A DNA stretch of 29,376 bases from Chara braunii (taxonomy: Eukaryota; Streptophyta; Charophyceae; Charales; Characeae). The DNA lies in contig BFEA01000620.1 of NCBI GenBank assembly GCA_003427395.1, forward strand, positions 709,361-738,736, written 5' to 3'. Made by a program: the position numbers and the translations under genes. Position 1 is the first letter of the stretch; each line of letters begins with the position of its first letter. Below the pieces are notes generated by a model. The model did not search any database. It was not told the DNA's origin and saw nothing but the letters and a program-made list of their open reading frames with translations. This document shows positions 17,677 to 25,927 of the stretch, piece by piece.

Positions 17677-18241
17677 AACAGCTTTACCTAAGAATCTTCC
17701 ATAGCAGATAACACAAACTGACACCGTTGTATTATTGCCACTTCCTTGTGCAGTTCTTTCTTCGCTTTCCTTACTTCGTTATTTTGTGGTTTTTCTTTTA
17801 TTTCTTCTTGCAGCTCCCCTTTTATTGTGTGTGTGTGTGTGTGTTGTCATGTTCGCTACACACAACTCCACAGACGAGCATGGCCATACTATTGGACTTC
17901 TACCAACTCGTCAGGATGTTGTACCTTGTGTATGTAATATGTATGTGACACACTGTGTTCTCAGGGGCATACCACTCACCCAAGAAGATCAGGAAGTTGA
18001 AGAAGAAGAAGATTTTTGATGAAGAAGTTTTAAACCACCACTACCTGCGAGCCTCTTTCTGCCAAGACGGAAAATAACTCCCTGCCAAGCTTTGTCAAAG
18101 AGCCAGTCCGACCTTTTTCTTCGTTTTGGCTGGCGCCGCCAGCCATTTCGGTCCAGAGGCACCCGGCCTCCGAGGAATGCAGTATAGGTTATATTTCGAG
18201 TTTGCCTGTGAAACGTAGTGGCAGTTCAAGAATAATTCTTA
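17677..18241. other. Non-coding stretch with (TG)n
   Basis: It contains (TG)n at 17826-17844, a (GAA)n-like tract near 17996-18014 and no credible gene. Confidence 0.5.
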
Positions 18242-18383
18242 AAACACCAGTTGATGAAGCTACTTTCCAAAGTTCGTGAGCCTGTCTTTTTTATTAGTGG
18301 CTTTCCATGTTCACTACCAGCCCAGGCCCGGTAAAAGCCTGACTCAGTAAAAGCCCGACTTACCTTCAGGTGAACTGGTGTTT
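18242..18383. mobile_element. 142-bp TIR element (MITE-like)
   Basis: The ends AAACACCAGTT (18242-18252) and AACTGGTGTTT (18373-18383) are exact inverse copies. The interior is non-coding and repeats AGTAAAAGCC/GTAAAAGCC words. A relative of the left end occurs at 8971. No target duplication could be confirmed. Confidence 0.65.
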
Positions 18384-18450
18384 CAAGAAGAAGTTTTATG
18401 CAGTTTTCAAGAAGAAGAAGAAGAGGAAGAAGTTCCATAGGTGGACAAAA

Positions 18451-18635
18451 GGACTTTCGTGGATGTATCTAACAGCAAGCCCGGCTGCTTCTGGATGTAT
18501 CTGACCCCAATTACATCCAGAGATGAGTAAGCAGATCACCTACGCAAGAGGATTTCCTGGATGTATACGTCAACAATCCTGGCTGCTTGTGGATGCATCT
18601 TGACCACAAGTATGTCTATAGATGAGTCAAAATTT
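18451..18635 (+). repeat. Diverged tandem duplication, ~100 bp x 2
   Basis: Words TGGATGTATC, CAAGCCCGGCTGCTT, GGATGTATCTGACC, AGATGAGTAAGC in 18451-18548 recur in the same order, diverged, in 18552-18635 (CTGGATGTATACG, AATCCTGGCTGCTT, GGATGCATCTTGACC, AGATGAGTCAAA). Confidence 0.7.
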
Positions 18636-18778
18636 TCTGTAAGAATATGCCCTAAGGATCGCAAGGACAAAAGGGCAGGATTTCAGTACCTTCTCCAGCC
18701 ATCCAAAATGCCCCCATCATCATGAACCTAAACAAACCCTGTTCCAGTGGAAATACAATCATGTCATTATCATGATGC

Positions 18779-18920
18779 TATGGCCCTGCATTTTGAAGAG
18801 TCTGACAGCTATCCAAGGACTCTCCAAATTTATGGAATAGTGGACAGTAGTGGAGCGAGAGCTCGAGACCCAATGTAGGGGCTACCCATTGAAAAAAAAA
18901 AAAAAAAAAAAAAAAAAAAA
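18779..18920 (+). mobile_element. Poly(A)-tailed short repeat (SINE-like)
   Basis: A segment with TATCCAAGGACTCTCC, GGACAGTAGTGGAGCGAGA and GAGACCCAATG ends in an A29 run (18892-18920). A related copy at about 19606-19760 has TATCCAAAA..GGA, GGTAGTGGAGCGA and GTGGAGCGAGACCCATT but no tail. The pattern fits a SINE; the promoter boxes are not clear. Confidence 0.5.
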
Positions 18921-20022
18921 GCACAGAAGAGTTGCCAGCTACTGCTGTGCATGCCCAAAAGGGGCACATGTTGTGGAGATCCATTTCAGACAGTTTTCCT
19001 GGGGACTGAGATCCCAGTTACAGGGATTAAACCACCACTCATTTCCTGTTGCCCGATCCCACGCCTGAGGTGATATCCCAACCAGACCTGACCTGGGACT
19101 GTTCTCGATTCGCATCCCGGCCAAACCTGTGTGGGGCCTGTTTTCTGAGCCTGGCTGGGGCCTTCACATTACCAACTGGGAAATTTCTTCGTATAGAAGA
19201 TGTGGTGGTTTAAACCACCAGTACTTCCAAGGCACTTTTCTCTGGGGCTGGAAACGCCCGCCTAAAGAAAACAAACCAGCGCGGGCCGCCGCCCATTTTT
19301 CTCCAGTCGTTGAACCCCAAGAGTTGTCGCTGCATGCAAGCCGCATATTATTTTTCATAGCTGAGAAACGTACTCGTTGTTTAATGGACAGTAGTTACGG
19401 ATCCATACTTTCTGGCCTGAGGTCTTTCGGTGCGTGTACGGAAGTGAACCGGCATCCTCGGCCACAAGAGCCAAGACAGTGATTGACGAGCGATCCACAA
19501 TATATGTGGCTATTATCTCTCAGACTCCAGTCAGACTCTCCAATTTCATGCACTACTCGTTTGATCGGCCGTGGACCTTCCAAATAACGGTCATTGCCGG
19601 CTGGTAACTATCCAAAATTGGATAGTCAATTGCGAGAGTCGTTTCTGACAGCTATCTCCCTACTCCTACTCTCAAAAATGGATGGTAGTGGAGCGATGCA
19701 CTACTATCCAAAACCGGACAGCGTACAGCAGTGGAGCGAGACCCATTATTGGATTCATCTCGGGTGCGGTCAGATTAGTTTGTGTGACAACAGAACAACA
19801 GGCATCTGCTGTGGGATGCCGTGTGATCTCACACTCAGCTCCTTTTTAGTATGTAGTATTAAACCACAACTTCCTTTCACAGGCAAAGGCTACATCGAAA
19901 ATTGAGGCCAAGCTCCACCAGACCAAAATGGCTGGCAGCGCCAGCCAAAATGAAAGAAAAAAGGTCGTGTTGGTGAGCAGTTCTACTCCGCCTCAGCAAA
20001 CAGAGGCTAGGAGCCCGTGGTG
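18921..20022. other. Repeat-rich stretch without a gene
   Basis: It includes an 18-bp palindrome (19203-19220), the second copy of the GGAGCGAGACCC repeat (19606-19760), and ACCACCAGTAC or ACCACCACT ends near 19027 and 19215 that belong to the TTAA-flanked family described at 20023. No credible coding region is seen. Confidence 0.55.
19203..19220. repeat. 18-bp perfect palindrome TGGTGGTTTAAACCACCA
   Basis: The sequence is its own reverse complement, centred on TTTAAA. The half-site TTTAAACCACCAGTAC is the end sequence of a MITE family in this region, so the palindrome may be two element ends meeting at a TTAA target. Confidence 0.9.
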
Positions 20023-20212
20023 GTTTAAACCACAAGTACACGGCCCCAGCCTTGCAGTCCGAAACTTGTCGCCACAAGAAAACGAGGCCGAAACGTCAAA
20101 CCCTGTGCCCGCCGCTGATAAATCCGATTGTCGGCCCCGTTTTCGTTTCGCGTCTCCAGAATTTGAGGTGTCAGACCTGCAGCCCAGGTGCCCATGCACT
20201 GGTAGTTTAAAC
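20023..20212. mobile_element. 190-bp MITE-like element with GTTTAAAC ends
   Basis: The left end GTTTAAACCACAAGTACACG and the right end, read inversely as GTTTAAACTACCAGTGCATG, match at most positions over about 21 bp. TTAA occurs at both ends (20025-20028, 20207-20210), the target preferred by piggyBac-type transposons. The interior (GCCCCAGCCTTGCAGTC, CGTTTTCGTTTCGCG, CTCCAGAATTTGAGGTGTCA) is shared with the array at 23931-24860. It does not encode a protein. Related single ends occur near 7990, 19027, 20515 and 22323. Confidence 0.68.
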
Positions 20213-20454
20213 CACGAGTACCTCACCCACACATCAGCCGCGGGCCCCTTACTGTGACTTCCGGAGGCCCAAAACGTGACGACGGTCACCGATGTAAGTT
20301 ATCGACGGCATACTCTGCCTCAGCAAACAGAGGCTAGGAGCTAGTGGTCGTTTGAGCCACGAGTACCTCACCCACACATCGGCAACGGGCCCTTTACCGT
20401 GACTTCCGGAGGCCCAAACCGTGACAGCAGCCACTGATGTAACTTATCAACGGC
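20212..20454 (+). repeat. Direct repeat, ~97 bp x 2, period ~146
   Basis: CCACGAGTACCTCACCCACA through GACTTCCGGAGGCCCAAA to CGGC occupies 20212-20309 and again 20358-20454 with roughly 10% differences. Between the copies is CTGCCTCAGCAAACAGAGGC, also present at 19988-20007 before the 190-bp element. The family end GTACTGGTCGTTTAA follows at 20518. Confidence 0.85.
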
Positions 20455-20748
20455 GGCCCAGCCCCTAAAGTTGCAGCCATTAATGAGCCGCATCTTTGAA
20501 AAATAGCTGGGAAAGGTACTGGTCGTTTAACTTGAAAAAAAAAAAAAAAACAAGAAAGGAGCTTCCCACCCACTTTTCTATCCCATAAGAGTATGCCCCA
20601 TCCTAAGGAGACGCAGGATCGAGGATAATCCCACAGGATAATCCCACGAATAAAAAGGATTCGAAAGGCTTTTGTGGAAAAAGATTATTTTCCTTTCTTT
20701 TTTTCCGGGGGGGTAAAAGCCCCGATCTATTCGTGGGGAGCAGCACGT
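20455..20748. other. Non-coding stretch with A17 run
   Basis: It contains A17 at 20535-20551 and a T/C-rich tract near 20690-20706. No gene. Confidence 0.5.
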
Positions 20749-20772
20749 GCTGGGAACCGGGCCCAGCGTCCC
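20700..20772 (-). mobile_element. SINE-like element with conserved 5' hairpin word
   Basis: On the minus strand GGGACGCTGGGCCCGGTTCC starts at 20772 and runs on through CAGCACGTGCTGCTCCCC and GATCGGGGCTTTTACC into an A-rich tail (20706-20695). The hairpin stem here is perfect (GCTGGG with CCCAGC, loop CCCGGTT). It is the best-preserved match to the copy at 6997-7045. Confidence 0.5.
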
Positions 20773-21221
20773 TTTCTGAAAACTACAGCATTTGTGACAT
20801 GGCTATGGAGTCCACAAACATACAGCAATTGAGAACAGCCTCCTTGGCCGCCTGATACACCCCAACTCCCCTAGCTGTTCTACACTTCATTTCTGACAAT
20901 ACCGCGACCATTGCCCGGCTCTAGCAAGAGCTGGCAGGATCCATCAAAGCACAGCAGATGAGAAACAACCTCTTCCGCCCCCCTGGGCTGCCTGATACTC
21001 CCCATTTCCCCCTAGCTGTTCTACCTCCTATACTATTGAGGATCCACCAAGGAGAAAGGGTATGGGGAGAAAGGGTCCCTAAAATCTGATAAGCGACGCG
21101 GCTTGACCAACCCATCAATGACTGTCCACTCATGAAAGAGGAGCTTATAGTTCTTGGAGGGGCAATCCAAGACGTCCATGCCAGAGCCACCCTGCCATTG
21201 TACCTCGCCCATCCATCCTCC

Positions 21222-21224
<3 letters not shown>
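20773..21224. other. Non-coding stretch with a diverged internal duplication
   Basis: CAGCAATTGAGAACAGCCTCC ... GCCTGATACACCCC at 20822-20866 is repeated as CAGCAGATGAGAAACAACCTC ... GCCTGATACTCCCC at 20952-21002. No gene is seen. Confidence 0.55.

Positions 21225-21255
<31 letters not shown>
21225..21255 (+). repeat. C31 homopolymer
   Basis: A run of 31 C on the plus strand, followed by TCACCCCCAG. On the minus strand it yields an artefactual poly-Gly reading. G/C homopolymers of this length are uncommon and the true length may be uncertain. Confidence 0.95.
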
Positions 21256-21257
<2 letters not shown>

Positions 21258-21399
21258 ACCCCCAGCCAGTCGTTGCAGAATTGCTTTATTTGAGCCTGGA
21301 TCACCTTTTTAGTTTGCAAAAATGTTATTTTTACCTTGGTCACCACCTGTTGTGCTTGTATTCCAGTTTATAGGTGTTGCTGAAAGATATCTGTGAGTT

Positions 21400-21800
21400 C
21401 TTTCCCATCTCGGTGGACACTGTCCATTTCCTAGGCACAGCGTCTGATTTCCTAGGTACAGTGTCTGATCCTTAGGCCCAGAGGACGGCCTTTCTTCCCA
21501 GGTCAAAAGCGTTATGCGTGAAAGAGCTTGCCTGGTCGGGGTGCCAGAAACCGCACAGGATAGCTCTCCAGTCCCAAGGCCATGGTAGGTCCGTGCCAAG
21601 CAGACTCCAGATGCGGTCCCACCACCTCCATACCCAGACGCGGGCATCACATAAAGATATGTTCGATAGTTTATGGGATCTTCCTAGCGGGAAAGCCACC
21701 ATCACAGCGTTTGCACCATCATGGCAAAGTCAGGCCCCGCTGCTCCAGGGCAGTTCCATCAATCAGCCAGCCGTTAATCGGGAGACACCGGGTGGTCGAT
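21400..21800 (-). pseudogene. LINE ORF2 C-terminal fragment (zf-RVT-type region)
   Basis: On the minus strand 21700-21795 gives INGWLIDGTALEQRGLTLP, a stop, WCKRCDGGFPARKIP, a stop, and TIEHIFM. After a frame change it continues DARVWVWRWWDRIWSLLGTD and LPWPWDWRAILCGFW, then LGRKAVLWA. This matches the C-terminal zinc-binding region of plant L1-type LINEs (pattern R.L..RG......C..C......ET..HIF..C.....VW ... AVLW.IW). At least two stops and one frameshift are present and the RT domain itself is absent, so it is a 5'-truncated, dead copy. Confidence 0.75.
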
Positions 21801-21813
21801 CTGCCACTATAAC

Positions 21814-21906
21814 CAGGCTACTTTTGCAGGCTTCGATTTCATTCCAGGCTATTTTTGCAGGCTTTGATTTCATTCCAGGCTATTTTTGCAGGCTTCGATT
21901 TCATTC
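21814..21906 (+). repeat. Minisatellite, 31 bp x 3
   Basis: CCAGGCTATTTTTGCAGGC plus TTCGATTTCATT recurs at 21814, 21845 and 21876 with one or two changes, and a fourth partial copy starts at 21907. It makes a repeated reading (FQAIFAGFDFIP) in a shadow frame. Confidence 0.95.
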
Positions 21907-21909
21907 CAG

Positions 21910-22329
21910 ACTACCACTTTACCTGCCTCAGAGAATCCCTGCCTACATTTACGTGGCGCATCCGGCTATTGATTACTCTTTCTCCTTCAGCTCAATTCGC
22001 GGGCGTAACATCCTGTATGTCGACTTTGACTGCAGCAAATGTAGGTGCACGGTAGATGATGTGCCCCTGCCGTGGGTTGAGGTCCAAGTCCACGAGGCCG
22101 GGTCAAAGGCCAGCAGTTTTGCTATTGGGGTTTCTGCCTGGTATTCAACCCAGCGCTCCTGGTCCTTCAACACGCGGATGCTGAAAACTATGGATCTATG
22201 GACTCACCGAGTCTCTTCCGGAGAGGCCCTGACCAAATTATTACTGCTTTGCCTCCCAAATATATCAATCAGGACCTCGCCATCCCTTCTGGTGTCAACT
22301 CCCCACTAATAGATGGAGCAATTGTTAAA
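21910..22329. other. Non-coding stretch
   Basis: A shadow frame runs through part of this region on the plus strand, but it overlaps the minisatellite and has no motif. No gene can be supported. Confidence 0.45.
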
Positions 22330-22567
22330 CCACCAGTACCTCCGAGCCTATTTTCGACGTGGTACTGGCCAGTACCCCACCAGTACCTCCGAGCCTATTT
22401 TCGACGTGGTACTGGCCAGTACCCGAACTTTTAGGAGGCCGGGCCCGACAACGGCTGCCGTTGATAAATCTCATCGGCGGCCGTCGTTTCGTTTCGGCCT
22501 CCTGAAAGGTTGGAGGCCGAGTATTTTCGAACCGTCAAAGGTACTGGTGAAAAAAAAAAAAAAAAAA
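22323..22567. mobile_element. TTAA-end family element with A18 and internal duplication
   Basis: TTAAACCACCAGTACCTCCG starts at 22325, and the inverse end word GGTACTGGTG is at 22540-22549, followed by A18 (22550-22567). The ends match the family at 20023-20212 and 20212-20530. A perfect 47-bp tandem duplication lies inside (22330-22423). The A-run directly at the right end is unusual for a TIR element. Confidence 0.55.
22330..22423 (+). repeat. Perfect tandem duplication, 47 bp x 2
   Basis: The unit from CCACCAGTACCTCCGAGCC to CTGGCCAGTACC occurs at 22330-22376 and 22377-22423 without a single difference. It is therefore recent, or an assembly duplication. Confidence 0.97.
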
Positions 22568-23434
22568 GTTTCCTACTACCCCGTGTCAATGGGGGGTCAT
22601 CTTTCAGGGCAACCCAGTCACTTCCCTCAGTTCCCTGGAGTCTGGGCCCTTTTTTGAGGATCCATACCCAGTCCCAATGGGATTGAGAAGAGCAGGGAAT
22701 CTAAGGGTTCGCCTGGATTGTGACAGCACCTTAGCTATCAAATCCTGGTTCTCGAGTCATCCACCGAAATCCAGTCGTTTTCGTTGCTGGTCCCACATGT
22801 CCCACACCCTCGCCACTCCCTATCGAATCCAGTCTTTCCACGGGTGGGCGGTGCACTCATGCGGAACAGACAATAAAGCAGGCCATCCTGTGGACGTTTT
22901 GGGCGCTTCTAAATCCGGGAGTGAGACGAGGAGAGCGCCGGACTCCGCCAATGGTACTGGGAGAAATCAAGTACACCATTGTGACAGATTCGGAGCGAAA
23001 GGGCTACTCAACGACAGCGGCGAGGCTATTTTCACAGCCAGCCGCTGGTGAGCATTCTCAGGACTGTTGACAGTGATTGGGGCAGCCCCCGCACCTTGTT
23101 TTTTCAACTTTCTTTCTTTTTTTTTTCTTTTTTTTTCTTTTTTTTTTCAACTTTCTTTCTATCCTATGAATAGTTTTAGAAAGCAGACAAGTTTTGCCCT
23201 TTGTGGTATAGGGAGTAGATAACCTTTCTTCACCCCAATACAACGTACGCCGTATGGTCATTATTGCGGTATCTAGACTCAAAGTTGCCCCCAATGCAGC
23301 TATAAACCTTCTTTTTTTTTTTTTTTTTTTTTTTTGAAAGACAGCGCGAGTTAATCCTAAGGGCTGCTGGTAGGAGCAGACACCACTAGCACACTTGTAT
23401 TGGGCTGAAGAGGGCAGTTTGTTTTTCTTTTGGT
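22568..23434. other. Non-coding stretch with poly(T) runs
   Basis: It includes polypyrimidine runs at 23108-23147 and about 23312-23334. A segment near 23220-23305 (AATACAACGTACGCCGTATG, GGTCATTATTGCGGTATCTA) is similar to the small TIR element at 25605-25717. No gene is recognised. Confidence 0.5.
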
Positions 23435-23510
23435 CAAGTTACTATGGATAGACTCTTTTGGGCAAGTTACTATGGATAGACTCTTTTGGGCAAGTTACTA
23501 TGGATAGACT
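23435..23510 (+). repeat. Minisatellite, 28 bp x ~2.7
   Basis: CAAGTTACTATGGATAGACT plus CTTTTGGG repeats at 23435, 23463 and 23491 with no differences. Confidence 0.96.
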
Positions 23511-23533
23511 AAGTGGTTGCGAACTATGAGGCT

Positions 23534-23756
23534 TTTTTTTTTTTTTTTTTTTTAATGAGGCATTTTGACTGAGATTGCACTGCAGTCAGGGATAAGCCAG
23601 GCCGGAGTGCCTGGCATATGATGCAGTAAGGGACGCTGGGCCGGTTTCCCAGCTTTTGATTGAATATTCCTTTTTGTTATTAAAAAGAAAAAAGGCCGGA
23701 GAAAGATATATAGTTTATGTTCTATCCTTTTTTTTTTTTTGAACTACACTTTATTC
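23534..23756. repeat. Poly(T) runs and a copy of the SINE hairpin word
   Basis: T20 lies at 23534-23553, then GGGACGCTGGGCCGGTTTCC at 23630-23649 continuing CAGC to 23653 (plus strand, stem intact, loop CCGGTTT), and T14 at about 23727-23740. The flanks do not let me define complete elements. Confidence 0.5.
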
Positions 23757-23808
23757 TTCACACACCGTGGTGTCACACACCCCTTCACACACCGTGGTGT
23801 CACACGCC
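23757..23808 (+). repeat. Tandem duplication, 27 bp x 2
   Basis: TTCACACACCGTGGTGTCAC plus ACACCCC is repeated once, with one change (CACGCC) in the second copy. Confidence 0.92.
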
Positions 23809-24241
23809 CTACCTACCACTACTCCTAAGGAACCCTGTAAGCATAGTGACCACTCCTCCTAAGGCTATACAGAGGAAGCGTAGCGATCTACCTATCTTGG
23901 TGAAGGGAGGTTACCTCTCTCCGTAGATGGAGCTAAACCAGAAGTACACAGCCCCAGCCTTGCAGTCCCGACAAGGCTGGAACGTCAAAAGCTGGGCCCA
24001 CCGTTCATAAATTTGATAGGTGGTCACGTTTTCATTTCGTGCCTCCAGAATTTGAGGTGTCAGGCCCGCGGCCCAGGTGCCCATGAACTGCTGCTTTTAC
24101 ATGTTTGCCCCTTGCCCTACTGTAGTGGTTCACCTAAACGTCAAAAGATGGGCCGGCCGTTCATAAATTCGATAGGCGGTCGCGTTTTCATTTCGTGCCT
24201 CCAGAATTTGAGGTGTCAGTCCCGCGGCCCAGGTGCCCATG

Positions 24242-24252
24242 TACTGCTGCTT

Positions 24253-24301
<49 letters not shown>

Positions 24302-24531
24302 CCTCCGGAGGGGAGGAGGGCCGCGCCGCACTCTGCTGCAGTGCAATACAGAGGCAACGCTGAAGGGGTCGAGCAAGCAAGCAAGCTTACCCGTACGACC
24401 CCTCCGCAGCCCAGAAAAAATAATTTAATATCGTGTGGTCCGATGGACCACGGATCAGATATTAAACTGATCAGAACAGATACTACACTTGATCTTAGCC
24501 AAAAGGCCGAGAAAGGTATTACTGCTGCTTT
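24242..24531 (-). mobile_element. Retroposed U2 copy with poly(A) tail and 12-bp target duplication
   Basis: The insertion runs from the U2 5' end (24519, minus strand) to a 47-base A tail (T run at 24254-24300). It is flanked by TACTGCTGCTTT at 24242-24253 and at 24520-24531. Removing the insert and one flank restores CCCATGTACTGCTGCTTTTT followed by TCATGCCTCCAG, which matches the neighbouring empty unit at 24570-24600 (CCCATGTACTGGTGCTTTTT then TCGTGCCTCC). Poly(A) tail plus target duplication is the hallmark of LINE-mediated retroposition. Nothing resembling the plant snRNA upstream element lies before the 5' end, so it is probably a retropseudogene or a U2-headed SINE. Confidence 0.9.
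24325..24519 (-). ncRNA. U2 snRNA-derived sequence (plant type)
   Basis: The minus strand starts ATACCTTTCTCGGCCTTTTG and continues with GCTAAGATCAAGTGTAGTAT, which contains the branch-point-recognition sequence GTAGTA. Then come CAGTTTAATATCTGAT, a stem-loop II arm GTGGTCCATCGGACCAC, ACGATATTAAATTA and an Sm-type ATTTTTT. Stem-loop III (GGGGTCG ... CGACCCC) and a stem-loop IV with CTGTATTGCACTG are both present, so the copy is essentially full length. U2 pairs with the intron branch site in the spliceosome. One visible difference from the usual form is CTGATCAG for CTTATCAG in stem-loop IIa. The 3' boundary is approximate, since a GC-rich ~24-nt tail precedes the poly(A). Lack of snRNA promoter elements suggests it is not transcribed as U2. 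Confidence 0.92.
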
Positions 24532-24860
24532 TTTCATGCCTCCAGAATTTGAGGTGTCAGGCCCAGGTGCCCATGTACTGGTGCTTTTTTCGTGCCTCCA
24601 GAATTTGAGGTGTCAGGCCCGCGGCCCAGGTGCCCATGTACTGCTGCTTTTACATGTTTGCCCCTTGCCCTACTGTAGTGGTTTACCTAAACGTCAAAAG
24701 CTGGGCCCGCCGTTCATAAATTCGATAGGCGGTAGTGTTTTCATTTTGTGCCTCCAGAATTTGAGGTGTCAGGCCCACGGCCCAGGCCCCCATGTACTGG
24801 TGCTTTTACATGTTTGCCCCTTGCCCTACCGTAGTGGTTTAGGGTGCAGGTTTGGCGGGT

Positions 24861-25341
24861 TGGCCGCCGGTGGGGGCCCAGTTAATGGGCCTTCCTTTTC
24901 ATCTTCCCTCGCCCCCATCCAGTAACAGCAGCCAACACTCTCCCACACACACCACATGCAACCCACTCACACTCACACCCGTGTTGGCTGAAGACCCTAT
25001 TAACACCTACGCATAGGATCCAGCTGACTGTCTCAGTTGGTTGGGCACCAAGCTCACCGCAGGCGGCCATGGGGATTGAACCCAGGACCTCCTGAATGCC
25101 AGAAGCAAAATGGTCTCCCGTCCGTCTCACATTTGTACCCCACCAAATCCAAAGGTGGCCTCTGCATCCTCAGGACATATTAACTCAGCTCCGACCGGAA
25201 CTGCAGTCACATACATTCGTTAGGAGTTGTGATCGTGGCCAGATGCATCCAAGAAAGTCCTAGAGTGAGGACGCACTCTCAATCAAATTGTGGCCGGGGC
25301 CAAGATTCCACGACCGTCTCCCGTCTTCCGGGAACACAGCC
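24861..25341. other. Non-coding stretch, with a tRNA-like segment
   Basis: 25068-25082 on the minus strand reads CTGGGTTCAATCCCC, a perfect B-box/T-arm, while the plus strand nearby has TGTCTCAGTTGGTTGGGC, an A-box-like word in the opposite sense. The two do not form one tRNA. A tRNA-derived SINE fragment is likely. The rest shows no gene. Confidence 0.4.
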
Positions 25342-25550
25342 CACCCTCATCACGACTGAATACGACCGGAAACATAGCTTGTATACAGCTGTCTCTTATA
25401 CACATCTAGATGTGTATAAGAGACAGCTTGTATACAGTGATCATCACCATCCGTTGTGTCCTGGGGAAGACCCTGGCACACCCTCATCACGACTGAATCG
25501 GACCGGAAACATAGCTTGTATACAGTGATCATCACCATCCGTTGTGTTCA
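25342..25550 (+). repeat. Direct repeat, ~88-bp period, split by adapter sequence
   Basis: CACCCTCATCACGACTGAAT, ACCGGAAACATAGCTTGTAT and, in full copies, TGATCATCACCATCCGTTGT occur from 25342 and from 25479. The distance is 137 bp, of which 49 bp are the adapter insert plus a duplicated CTTGTATACAG, giving a natural period of about 88 bp. Confidence 0.85.
25389..25426. other. Two Tn5/Nextera mosaic ends head to head (library artefact)
   Basis: CTGTCTCTTATACACATCT (25389-25407) is followed at once by AGATGTGTATAAGAGACAG (25408-25426). This is the Tn5 19-bp mosaic end and its reverse complement, identical to the junction adapter of tagmentation mate-pair libraries. It is flanked on both sides by CTTGTATACAG. 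It is not biological; the translated SYTHLDVYKRQ reading it produces is a familiar artefact in databases. Confidence 0.97.
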
Positions 25551-25604
25551 CGGGAGGACCCCCTTCACGGATCACTGATCGTAGATAATCGGAGGTCGAA
25601 GCGG

Positions 25605-25717
25605 CCCGTCTTCCCCCGAATACAACGTATTCGGTCATTATCCCTGTATCTACACTGAATTTGGCCCCAACACAGATATAAAGGACCCTACGTACGTCCT
25701 ATTCGGGGAAAGACGGG
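25605..25717. mobile_element. 113-bp TIR element (MITE-like)
   Basis: CCCGTCTTCCCCCGAATA at 25605-25622 is matched inversely by TATTCGGGGAAAGACGGG at 25700-25717 with a single mismatch. The interior (ACAACGTATTCGGTCATTAT, TGTATCTACACTGAATTTGG) has a diverged relative near 23220-23305. It is non-coding; the target duplication is unclear. Confidence 0.75.
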
Positions 25718-25805
25718 TAGGCAGCCACGTGTACCTCGTAATCCCGTGCTACTGAAATCTCGGCCAACGAGAGAGACGAGAGAGGGACGGGGGCAGACGA
25801 CAGGG

Positions 25806-25860
25806 AGGAGGAGAAGGAAGAGGAGGAGGAGGAGGAGGAGGAGGAGGAGGAGGAGGGAGG
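25806..25860 (+). repeat. Microsatellite (GGA)n
   Basis: A GAGGAGGA-type trinucleotide run, slightly interrupted at the left by AAGGAAGA. Confidence 0.95.
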
Positions 25861-25927
25861 TTGCACACTAAAGACATGGATTGCGGATTGACGAGCCTAT
25901 GCCGCGCGGACGGATGCTAGAAACACA

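Larger units (their letters stand above)
23931..24860 (+). repeat. Array of CTCCAGAATTTGAGGTGTCA repeats
   Basis: Units contain CGTCAAAAGCTGGGCCC, CCGTTCATAAATTCGATAGG, CGTTTTCATTTCGTGCCTCC, AGAATTTGAGGTGTCAGG, CCCAGGTGCCCATGTACTG and ACATGTTTGCCCCTTGCCC. CTCCAGAATTTGAGG occurs at about 24052, 24200, 24540, 24596 and 24752, and once in the 190-bp element at 20155. The first full period is about 156 bp (TTCATAAAT at 24004 and 24160). One unit is interrupted by the U2 retrocopy, and two units are shortened. The ends (CCAGAAGTACACAGCCCCAG; CCCATGTACTGGTGC) link the array to the TTAA-type MITE family. Confidence 0.85.

Noticed and set aside
20921-21346. Frame with a poly-Gly stretch
   Set aside because: The glycines come from the C31 homopolymer read on the minus strand.
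21518-22309. 263-codon plus-strand frame
   Set aside because: It runs antisense over the LINE fragment and through the 31-bp minisatellite, has no motif and no homologous word elsewhere in the window.
24130-24537. Frame with a long poly-Lys stretch
   Set aside because: The lysines come from the poly(A) tail of the U2 retrocopy.
25229-25538. Open frames containing SYTHLDVYKRQ
   Set aside because: The peptide is the translation of the tagmentation adapter junction, not a gene.
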